Assembly (NCBI GenBank): GCA_030152125.1 | Contig: JASLIR010000185.1 | Coordinates: 1 to 9,052, forward strand | DNA length: 9,052 bases | Reading direction: 5' to 3' | Source of the DNA: Alkanindiges sp. | GTDB lineage: Bacteria > Pseudomonadota > Gammaproteobacteria > Pseudomonadales > Moraxellaceae | Part shown: in pieces, positions 1-6,351 of the stretch | Numbering within the stretch: the stretch's first letter is position 1 | Layout: every line of letters starts with the position of its first letter | The notes under the pieces: model-generated | The model's input: the letters and a program-made list of their open reading frames with translations, nothing else | Databases searched by the model: none | What the model was told of the DNA's origin: nothing | Position numbers and translations under genes: made by a program

Positions 1-8
1 CAGCTAAA

Positions 9-997
9 TTTCTAAGCTGCCTACTCGGCAGATAACTTTCGGCAACAACTCGCCATCAGCGCATAACTTTTCTAAGCTGCCTACTCGGCAGATAACCACC
101 TTCTCGGCCAACACAAAAACCACTTGCATTTCTAAGCTGCCTACTCGGCAGATAACGTAAACCTGAGTAAACACGCTGTTGATATTCATTTCTAAGCTGC
201 CTACTCGGCAGATAACATGGTGTAAGTATTCCAATGATTGCTTCTATTTTTCTAAGCTGCCTACTCGGCAGATAACCACATATGGCCTGAAAACGTCAGG
301 ATTGATTTTTTCTAAGCTGCCTACTCGGCAGATAACACAATGATATGGCCCCAATCATTAGTGGTAATTTTCTAAGCTGCCTACTCGGCAGATAACATCG
401 TGCCGGACATTGGACATTACAACAAGATTTTCTAAGCTGCCTACTCGGCAGATAACAGGAAGCGATTAGAGACGTTTTTAAGCTGTCTTTTCTAAGCTGC
501 CTACTCGGCAGATAACCAAAACTCAATAACCTGCCGTATGTTGTATGCTTTCTAAGCTGCCTACTCGGCAGATAACGGTGCTTTAAAGGGGTTTTTTGAA
601 CTGCTTATATTTCTAAGCTGCCTACTCGGCAGATAACATATCGAGAGAACGCTCTCGTTGATGGGTGAATTTCTAAGCTGCCTACTCGGCAGATAACCGG
701 CTTTTGTTTGATGGCAGGAACTGTTTTGTTTTCTAAGCTGCCTACTCGGCAGATAACTATGACCTGCTGGTCGGTATTGGTGAACCTACTTTCTAAGCTG
801 CCTACTCGGCAGATAACTGACGAATGATTACCCGGCAGCAACTATCCAATTTCTAAGCTGCCTACTCGGCAGATAACGACCTAGTTTGGCTTGTGCTCGC
901 GCACCAGCATTTCTAAGCTGCCTACTCGGCAGATAACGCTATTCGCCATTCAAACCCCTCAACCTGAAATTTCTAAGCTGCCTACTCGGCAGATAAC
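9..997 (-). CRISPR. Type I-F CRISPR array, 17 repeats and 16 complete spacers
   Basis: Seventeen identical 28-bp repeats start at 9, 69, 129, 189, 249, 309, 369, 429, 489, 549, 610, 670, 730, 790, 850, 910 and 970. The spacers are unique: fifteen of 32 bp and one of 33 bp (577-609). Read on the minus strand, each repeat is GTTAT, stem CTGCC, loop GAGTA, stem GGCAG, tail CTTAGAAA. This is the layout of type I-F repeats, where Cas6f (Csy4) cuts at the 3' base of the hairpin and leaves an 8-nt CUUAGAAA handle. Repeat polarity and the AT-rich leader at 998 onward agree that transcription runs leftward and that spacer 938-969 is the newest. No repeat is degenerate, even at the left edge, where bases 1-8 look like part of another spacer, so the array probably continues leftward. 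No cas gene is present in the window. Confidence 0.98.
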
Positions 998-1025
998 AGT
1001 GACAAAATCACAAAAAACATAGCTA

Positions 1026-1038
1026 TATCAATTTACTG
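1026..1038 (+). promoter_or_regulatory. Array-proximal IHF-like site
   Basis: TATCAATTTACTG matches the IHF consensus WATCAANNNNTTR with one mismatch (C for the first T of TTR). It starts 29 bp from the end of the last repeat, where a leader-proximal IHF bend would be expected in a type I-F leader. The binding is inferred from consensus and position only. Confidence 0.5.
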
Positions 1039-1053
1039 TCTTCATTTAGGCAA

Positions 1054-1132
1054 TTTACCCAAATAAAAAACACACACCTATAACTATTTGATTTTATTAA
1101 GCTGTTAAAGAGCAGCAAAAACTTTGGGTAAA
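1054..1132. repeat. Leader inverted repeat bracketing an IHF site
   Basis: TTTACCCAAA at 1054-1063 and its exact reverse complement TTTGGGTAAA at 1123-1132 are separated by 59 bp. Their midpoint (1093) falls on the edge of the perfect IHF consensus at 1081-1093. A DNA bend at that site would bring the two arms together. I infer that they are contact sites for the Cas1-Cas2/3 integrase in the leader. A further TTTACCC lies at 1188-1194. Confidence 0.6.
1081..1093 (-). promoter_or_regulatory. Array-distal IHF site (perfect consensus)
   Basis: On the minus strand this reads AATCAAATAGTTA, which fits WATCAANNNNTTR at every fixed position. It lies 84 bp from the array, between the two arms of the leader inverted repeat. 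Its position and exact match make an IHF role in spacer acquisition likely. The region is AT-rich, so some chance of a random match remains. Confidence 0.65.
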
Positions 1133-1275
1133 ACCATGCCTTTGCAAAAAATTTATAACATAAAAAATGGATACCCTGCACGCTATATTTACCCGTCGCT
1201 TTTTATATTAAATCACCATAAGATAAATCTTTAAAAATACACCGCCACATTTAAAGAAAGATAAGGTAATACATT

Positions 1276-1905
1276 ATGTTGGATATCCCCAGCCCCATCG
1301 ACCTGCGCCGCCCCGACCATGCACAGGAATGGGCAGAAACCGCACTGCAAAAACGGCCGTGGCGGCCACAATTTTTCCAGCGTTTTGTACAGGAAATTCA
1401 GGATATACCATTTGACCAGCCTTTACATATTTTAGAGCTTGGTTCCGGCCCCGGCTTTTTACTCAAGGAACTCACTGAAAACCTGCCGCAACACCACTAT
1501 ACCGCGCTGGATTTTTCCGGAGCCATGCATGATCTGGCTAAACAGCGGTTGGGCAAACAGGCACAACAGGTTAATTTTTTACTGGCAGACTTTAAAACGG
1601 AAGACTGGATTCAGGGTTTAAGCAATATTGATGTGGTGGTGACCAATCAGGCTGTGCATGAACTCCGGCATAAACGCCATGCCCCTGCCCTGCATGCTCA
1701 GGTACGGCAACTGCTAAACCCGCAAGGCATTTATCTGCTGTGTGATCATTTTGCTGGCACACATGAAGGCCAGCAGGGCATGCAGAATAATGAACTGTTT
1801 ATGACGGTGCAGGAACAGCAGCAAGCCTTATTAGATGGCGGGTTTAATCAGCTTAAACCACTATTGTGTCAGGGCAGTTTGATGCTATGGCAGGCCAAAA
1901 TTTAA
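1276..1905 (+). CDS. Class I SAM-dependent methyltransferase
   Basis: A 209-aa soluble protein with a Rossmann-type methyltransferase fold. Residues 52-63 (ILELGSGPGFLL) form motif I, the glycine-rich loop that binds S-adenosylmethionine. The acidic D79 in the ALDFS segment ends the second strand and would hold the ribose. Residues 119-130 (DVVVTNQAVHEL) form the strand-4 region, and 152-158 (IYLLCDH) strand 5. There is no signal peptide or membrane segment. The ATG at 1276 follows an AAGG at 1263-1266 with good spacing, which supports this start. The gene reads away from the CRISPR leader, so its promoter must lie in or beside leader DNA. It converges with the LysR gene, with only 44 bp between the stops and no clear terminator. 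The substrate is unknown: the family methylates small molecules, proteins or RNA, and nothing here decides. I see no reason to link it to CRISPR function. Confidence 0.9.
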   Translation: MLDIPSPIDLRRPDHAQEWAETALQKRPWRPQFFQRFVQEIQDIPFDQPLHILELGSGPGFLLKELTENLPQHHYTALDFSGAMHDLAKQRLGKQAQQVNFLLADFKTEDWIQGLSNIDVVVTNQAVHELRHKRHAPALHAQVRQLLNPQGIYLLCDHFAGTHEGQQGMQNNELFMTVQEQQQALLDGGFNQLKPLLCQGSLMLWQAKI

Positions 1906-1949
1906 AACGACCCTATTTAAATTAAGCCTGCCATGCAAATAACTATTAA

Positions 1950-2942
1950 CTATACCGGCTGCTTTGGCTCGGTACTTACCGACAGCAAATCGCGCTTCTC
2001 TTCTTCCACCATTTGCCGCGCCACAAACATAATCAGCTGGCGCAACCAGCGATGTGCCGGGTGATGGTGCAATAGCGGGCACCAAGCCATTTTCAGCTCA
2101 AACTCGGGAATGTAAAACGGCGGCTCTTTAATCACCAGGTTTTGATTGTTGGCCTGCAAGCGTGCAATGCGTGTAGGCAGTGTGGCAATTAAATCCACAT
2201 TAGCCGCCAGCAGCGCCGGCATCTGGTAATGGCGGGTAAAAATGCTGATCTTGCGTTTTTGCCCAATGCGTTCCAGTGCCTGATCAATCCAGCCTAAACC
2301 ACCGGATTTTTCCGGGTTCACACCAAAGCCCACGCCCATACCGGTTTTGGATACCCAGATATGCTGCGCTTCCAGATAGCCTTTCAGGCTTAAATGGTTT
2401 ACTGCGGGATGGCTGGGGCTAAGCAGGCAGCTAAAGCTGTCGCGCCATACCAGCACCTGATGGAAACTTTGCGGAATCTCGTTAAAGCGGTTAATCGCCA
2501 GATCCACCTTACCCTGCTCCATGTCGCGGTAGGACACATCGCTAGGGGTCAGGAAATCCAGCACCACATTCGGCGCTTCACTGCGCATGGCTTTAACCAG
2601 ACGCGGCACCAGGGTGGCTTCGGCATAATCCGAGGTCATAATGCGGAATACACGGGAACTGGTGAATGGGCGGAATTCGGTACGCGGTTCCAGAATCAGC
2701 GCCAAATCGGCCAATGTATCGCGGATACGTGGTTGTAGCTCCAGTGCACGCTCGGTTGGCGTCATCCCCTCGCTGGAGCGGATAAGCAGCGGATCGTTAA
2801 ACAGGGTACGCAAACGACGTAAAATGTTGCTCATCGCTGGCTGGGTAACACCCAGTTGCTCTGCGGCACGCGTGACATTCTTTTCTCTCAACAAAACATC
2901 AAGATAGATCAGAAGGTTTAAGTCAACGCGCTCAAGATTCAT
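1950..2942 (-). CDS. LysR-family transcriptional regulator
   Basis: A 330-aa DNA-binding regulator. The N-terminal winged helix-turn-helix spans residues 5-65, with the helix-turn-helix at about 23-42 (VTRAAEQLGVTQPAMSNILR), followed by the typical LysR segment LRTLFNDPLLIRSSEGMTPT. Residues of about 90-295 form the periplasmic-binding-protein-like effector domain. The opening (DLNLL..LDVLLREKNVTRAAEQLG) resembles the NahR/NodD-style branch, but the effector cannot be read from sequence. I chose the ATG at 2942 (MNLERVDLNLL). An in-frame TTG at 2963 would add seven residues but is a poorer start and would run through the dyad at 2955-2973. No clear Shine-Dalgarno precedes the ATG. LysR genes often sit divergent to their target, but here the upstream gene points the same way and is separated by a strong terminator, so the target is unknown. 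A dyad at the promoter suggests autoregulation. Confidence 0.93.
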   Translation of the reverse strand: MNLERVDLNLLIYLDVLLREKNVTRAAEQLGVTQPAMSNILRRLRTLFNDPLLIRSSEGMTPTERALELQPRIRDTLADLALILEPRTEFRPFTSSRVFRIMTSDYAEATLVPRLVKAMRSEAPNVVLDFLTPSDVSYRDMEQGKVDLAINRFNEIPQSFHQVLVWRDSFSCLLSPSHPAVNHLSLKGYLEAQHIWVSKTGMGVGFGVNPEKSGGLGWIDQALERIGQKRKISIFTRHYQMPALLAANVDLIATLPTRIARLQANNQNLVIKEPPFYIPEFELKMAWCPLLHHHPAHRWLRQLIMFVARQMVEEEKRDLLSVSTEPKQPV

Positions 2943-2954
2943 TAAATAAATACC

Positions 2955-2973
2955 ATTTATCAATTCGATAAAT
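2955..2973. promoter_or_regulatory. Probable LysR operator (T-N11-A dyad)
   Basis: ATTTATC-N5-GATAAAT is a perfect 7-bp inverted repeat. Its core TATC-N5-GATA is 13 bp long and obeys the T-N11-A rule for LysR boxes. It lies 13 bp upstream of the regulator's ATG, where binding would repress its own transcription. Autoregulation is inferred. An AT-rich dyad of this size could arise by chance, although the perfect arms and position argue against it. Confidence 0.5.
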
Positions 2974-3011
2974 TATTTCATATAAAGGATACTATAGCTA
3001 CCTAATCTAAA

Positions 3012-3041
3012 AAAAAGTCCAGCGAATACGCTGGACTTTTT
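3012..3041 (-). terminator. Rho-independent terminator of the lipoprotein gene
   Basis: A perfect 13-bp stem (AAAAAGTCCAGCG paired with CGCTGGACTTTTT) closes a 4-nt loop, AATA on the plus strand. Read on the minus strand it ends in a run of T and lies 21 bp after the stop of the lipoprotein gene. It has A/T tracts on both sides and could work in both directions. It insulates the LysR gene from upstream transcription. Confidence 0.93.
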
Positions 3042-3062
3042 AAATACAGCAATGCGCTGATT

Positions 3063-5078
3063 TTAGTTTAAAGTCGCCTTATAAATGGCATTTTCTATCA
3101 GTGCAAATGCTTGCCCCGTTGTATCGAATTTAAAGCTGCTAATTTCCGTATTGGCGGTTACACCGGTAGCCGTCACGTTTCCAGTGCTTAAATCCAGTTT
3201 ACGAATATCACAGCTAATGCTTATCGTCACAAACTGTACACCGCTAGTACAGTATTCGAGATAAAAATAGCCCTGGGCATCAATATCCATAACCGCTGCC
3301 AATACAGAAGTACCGCTAGGAACACTGTTGAGATCAACATACTGACCAAATACGGTTGATACCTGACCCGCTGGGGTAATTTTACGTAATGTGCCACTGT
3401 CTACCACATAGGCATTACCGGTGGTATCAGCCACAATACGGGTTGGGGCCTTAAAAGTCGCCTGGCTACCCTGACCATCCTGATAGGCTTTAACACCCTC
3501 CTGACCTGCCAGTGTAGTAACCACCCCCGACATATCCACTTTACGCACGGTTTGCTCGTCAACCACATAAATCAGGTTGTTGCTGGCACTCATCGCCGTA
3601 GCACTCATGGATTTAAAGGCTGCGTTGGCACCTTGTCCATCTACAATAGCGGGGCTAAATACCGGGGCTGTACTACCCGCAAAAGTAGACGTGGCGCCTA
3701 CAGCAGACATTTTTCGCAGCACCTTACCCGCCTGGTCTACAATATAATAGTTCTTTTGTACTGCATTATAGACAATTGCCCCGGGCTGATTAAAACGGGC
3801 ATCCGCAGAAACGCCATCAACAAACCCCATATTTGCCGAACCACTCACTGCAGCCCGCGTTGTCACAGCACCAGTGGTCGAAACACGGCGGATACTATGA
3901 TTCATCGAGTCGGTGACGATAATGATACCGCTAGCATCAATTGCCATACCCATCGGTGCAGCAAACTGGGCATTTGCGCCCGCCGAGCTATTCGTAGTAC
4001 CCATAAGGGTTTTACCGGCATAAACGCTCATTACCCCTGCAGGGCTGAATTTACGGATTACTGCGTTACCTACATCGGACAAATACACATTACCGGCATT
4101 GTCTGTTGCCAGGCTTACACCCGCTATCAGGGTACTGGCATTAAGTAACACCCCATCGGTATTAGTAGGCGGTGCATATATAGTGCTTACTAATCCGGCT
4201 GGCGTTACTTTCTTCAACTTCATGGTAGCACCGGCCGACTCCATTGCATAAATGTTGTTGGCTGAATCTACGGTTAATGCATTCACTGAGCTAAGATTAG
4301 GTTCAGCGGAATTGGCAAGGAAAGTACTAACTTCACCAGCCGGCGTAATTTTACGTAATCCTTTAGCATCCGCCACAAAAATATTATCACTGGAATCTAT
4401 TACCAGCCGTTGCGGCGATGAAAATGTTGCCGTTGCAATGGCACCATCATCAGCACCTGCGGTTCCACGGGTTCCTGCAAAGGTGGACACAACACCTGCG
4501 GGCGTAATGCGGCGAATCACATGCTCGCCTGGTACAGGTAAGTAAAGGTTGCCCACACTATCAATCGCTATTGAAACAGGGCTTTCCACAAAACTGAATA
4601 AGGCCTGACCTGCACTACCATCCTGATAGCCGCTTTGTCCCACCTGGCCAGCCAGTGTGGTCACATCCCCAGTAACAGAAACACGGCGAATGACAGAGTT
4701 CGCCGCGTCAACCACGTAAATAGCCTGATTATTGCGATCAACCACCATTGCAGAAGGACGGTTAAACGTTGCTACCTGACTGTTACCATCAATAGCGCCA
4801 GTTACATGCTTTAGCCCTGCAACTGTAGTCACTTGTCCTGTGCTGCTAATACGGCGGATGGTATGGCTGGAGGTATCCGACACGTACAAATTATTATTGC
4901 CATCGCTAGCAAGCCCAACTGGCACACTAAATCGGGACTGTGCCAGGGAGCCATTGACCAAATCACGTTTTTGTCCTGCGAATAGCGTCAGATTAGTGAC
5001 TAAATCGCCGCAGGAAGTCATTACTGATGCCATGAGACAAACGGCTGTGACTGCAATTACCTTGCTTTTCATATACAT
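3063..5078 (-). CDS. NHL-repeat beta-propeller lipoprotein
   Basis: A 671-aa exported protein. Residues 4-22 form a lipoprotein signal peptide ending MTS-C23. The -3 residue is Met rather than the usual Leu, so lipidation at Cys23 is likely but not certain. The rest is built from tandem NHL-type repeats, each with a strand-turn such as NNLYVSD or GNVYLSD, then an (I/L/V)(R/K)(R/K)(I/V)-type motif and a TxxAG turn. That arginine/lysine motif occurs eleven times, near residues 75, 130, 188, 241, 288, 341, 396, 454, 511, 564 and 625, spaced 48-61 residues apart. The tail (645-671) looks like a twelfth, weaker repeat, which would suit two six-bladed propellers. No enzyme active site is visible; NHL propellers usually bind proteins, RNA or ligands. 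The ATG at 5078 has AAGGA (5087-5091) 8 nt upstream, better placed than the ATG at 5072. The gene ends in the terminator at 3012-3041. Confidence 0.88.
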   Translation of the reverse strand: MYMKSKVIAVTAVCLMASVMTSCGDLVTNLTLFAGQKRDLVNGSLAQSRFSVPVGLASDGNNNLYVSDTSSHTIRRISSTGQVTTVAGLKHVTGAIDGNSQVATFNRPSAMVVDRNNQAIYVVDAANSVIRRVSVTGDVTTLAGQVGQSGYQDGSAGQALFSFVESPVSIAIDSVGNLYLPVPGEHVIRRITPAGVVSTFAGTRGTAGADDGAIATATFSSPQRLVIDSSDNIFVADAKGLRKITPAGEVSTFLANSAEPNLSSVNALTVDSANNIYAMESAGATMKLKKVTPAGLVSTIYAPPTNTDGVLLNASTLIAGVSLATDNAGNVYLSDVGNAVIRKFSPAGVMSVYAGKTLMGTTNSSAGANAQFAAPMGMAIDASGIIIVTDSMNHSIRRVSTTGAVTTRAAVSGSANMGFVDGVSADARFNQPGAIVYNAVQKNYYIVDQAGKVLRKMSAVGATSTFAGSTAPVFSPAIVDGQGANAAFKSMSATAMSASNNLIYVVDEQTVRKVDMSGVVTTLAGQEGVKAYQDGQGSQATFKAPTRIVADTTGNAYVVDSGTLRKITPAGQVSTVFGQYVDLNSVPSGTSVLAAVMDIDAQGYFYLEYCTSGVQFVTISISCDIRKLDLSTGNVTATGVTANTEISSFKFDTTGQAFALIENAIYKATLN

Positions 5079-5359
5079 ACTATTAATCCTTAGTATTATG
5101 ATAAATTTATCTTTAGACCACCTAATCGTTTTATCTTCATCAATATATCTATATGTCTATTTATAAATTACAACTTTTAGTGTGGCTTACATCATTAACG
5201 ATTTTATCTTGCGCTTTTTAAGTGCCGGATTAGCATAGCTTAACGATTTACTTTCTGCACTCATAACCGAGTATTTTCCGATGTCCAGCTTAAAACTTAA
5301 AGACCCGCCAAAAGACCTTAAATAAACTGAAGCCACTTTATGGAATATGGCTGTCGATT
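5079..5359. other. Intergenic region upstream of the lipoprotein gene
   Basis: This AT-rich gap of 281 bp must hold the promoter of the leftward lipoprotein gene. A perfect 12-bp palindrome, GATAAATTTATC, lies at 5100-5111, 22 bp upstream of the start codon. No convincing terminator follows the secreted-protein gene that ends at 5360, so read-through into the lipoprotein gene is possible. A TTG-initiated frame at 5187-5372 on the minus strand was judged not to be a gene. Confidence 0.6.
5100..5111. repeat. Palindrome GATAAATTTATC near the lipoprotein start
   Basis: This exact 12-bp palindrome lies 22 bp upstream of the lipoprotein ATG. Its two halves, GATAAAT and ATTTATC, are the arms of the LysR-gene dyad at 2955-2973, but in the opposite order and overlapping. 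It could be an operator or simply AT-rich promoter DNA. Confidence 0.3.
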
Positions 5360-6217
5360 TTAAAGCCGGCAACCTATTTGCTGTTTTAGCGTATATACAT
5401 CCAGTGAGGACATGCTTTTTGCTGTTGTATTTTCAATAAAGTTGGTTTCTATACGCTGCAGCAAATACTGGTTATCACCCTGATGCCGCCATACCATAAA
5501 GCCACATAACTGCGCCTGCTCATAGGGCAGCACATAATCCACTGCCGCGTACCAGCCAGCGGGAAGCCGGGGTGGGTTCTCATACCAGGTCACCTTATAT
5601 TCAGCGTTGCCTTTTATGCTGCCAATTTTTTGCGCCAGCTGCTTTTGCGAATATACCCACTGGTCAAAGCTGATATCTTTTTTTAATAGTGGTGAAAACT
5701 GCTGATACACCGGCGCATATTGCTGGCCGTTTACTTGTTGCCAGTATTGCCCACTCTTCTCCAGCACCACTTTTTCCTGCCCCGCTTTATCAAAGGCAGC
5801 CAGCACACCCACGCTGCTATTGGCTGGGCCTTGCAGGATTTGCTGGTTTAAAGCCGTGTAGTCTGCTGCCAGTTGATCACAAGGCGCTTTTTCAGCCTGA
5901 CACAATATTGCCATACGCAGTTGAACCTGCCCGCCTGTCTCCACCGTACGTCGCTTGACCACGGCAGGGTACGCCGGATGTGTGGCAGGGCTAAAGGTCC
6001 ATAAGGTACTGCTCGCCTCATCATTAACCACTGTCCAGCCATCTTCGGTTTTGCTCAATTGGACGCCGGGTTTATGGCTTATATCCTGCAGTGCGTCAGC
6101 TACTGTTTTATAGCCAATCTTTTCCTGTTCTTCCACTGTCTGTTCTTCTGCTGCATGTGCTGCTGTCAGCATCATGCAGCCCGCCAATATAACTGTATGG
6201 AAAATCCGCCGGCTCAT
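5360..6217 (-). CDS. Secreted two-domain protein with a DUF4019-like C-terminus
   Basis: A 285-aa protein with a Sec signal peptide (residues 1-22, cleavage after AHA), so periplasmic or outer-envelope. Residues of about 35-127 form a domain shared with the next gene upstream: GYKTVADAL, DGW, WTFSP, HPAYPAVVKRR and a cysteine pair C106/C113. From about 150 to 262 the pattern QYWQQV, YAPVYQQFSPLL, FDQWVYSQKQLAQKIGS, LPAGWYAAVDYVLPYEQ fits DUF4019, a domain of unknown function in secreted proteins; I recognise this by eye, with moderate certainty. The family gives no biochemical role. The ATG at 6217 is the natural start of the signal peptide, but no clear ribosome binding site precedes it. The gene follows its paralogue by 134 bp in the same direction, with no obvious terminator between, so the two may be co-transcribed. 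There are no membrane segments after the signal. Confidence 0.83.
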   Translation of the reverse strand: MSRRIFHTVILAGCMMLTAAHAAEEQTVEEQEKIGYKTVADALQDISHKPGVQLSKTEDGWTVVNDEASSTLWTFSPATHPAYPAVVKRRTVETGGQVQLRMAILCQAEKAPCDQLAADYTALNQQILQGPANSSVGVLAAFDKAGQEKVVLEKSGQYWQQVNGQQYAPVYQQFSPLLKKDISFDQWVYSQKQLAQKIGSIKGNAEYKVTWYENPPRLPAGWYAAVDYVLPYEQAQLCGFMVWRHQGDNQYLLQRIETNFIENTTAKSMSSLDVYTLKQQIGCRL

Positions 6218-6351
6218 CAGTTCGCACCATTTATTTTAAAAATATTTAATCCGGTAAATTCCTGCTTATAAAGACCCGCAAACCAAATACCGGCACAACA
6301 TGATTCCGGCTGGCTGCAAGGTTAAGCTGCTTTTTTTTTGATGCGCTGGCA

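Larger units (their letters stand above)
998..1140 (-). promoter_or_regulatory. CRISPR leader of the type I-F array
   Basis: This AT-rich stretch abuts the first (newest) repeat and holds, moving away from the array, a small dyad GTGA-N5-TCAC (999-1011), an IHF-like site (1026-1038), TTTACCCAAA (1054-1063), a perfect IHF consensus (1081-1093) and TTTGGGTAAA (1123-1132). Type I-F leaders are known to carry IHF sites that fold the DNA for Cas1-Cas2/3 spacer integration. The outer limit near 1140 is a choice based on the last motif. The array promoter should also lie here, but I found no convincing -35/-10 pair: TTGCCT-N17-TGATAT on the minus strand (from 1053 down) is only weak. Confidence 0.85.

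Noticed and set aside
4..841. Open minus-strand frames of 76-78 codons within the CRISPR array
   Set aside because: The 60-bp repeat-plus-spacer period is a multiple of three and the repeat has open frames, which gives peptides with a recurring repeat-encoded segment. They are artefacts of the array.
938..969. A 12-nt stretch in the newest spacer similar to lacZ-alpha vector sequence
   Set aside because: ATTCGCCATTCA is too short for origin assignment and the rest of the spacer does not follow lacZ.
1906..1949. Terminator between the converging methyltransferase and LysR genes
   Set aside because: No GC-rich stem followed by a T run is visible in the 44-bp gap.
3552..4148. A 198-codon plus-strand frame inside the NHL lipoprotein gene
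   Set aside because: It is antisense to repeated coding sequence, has a Cys/His-rich composition unlike a folded protein, and has no promoter or start signal I can support.
5187..5372. A 61-codon minus-strand frame overlapping the end of the two-domain gene
   Set aside because: It starts on TTG without a ribosome binding site, overlaps the preceding stop by 13 bp, and resembles no domain or signal peptide.
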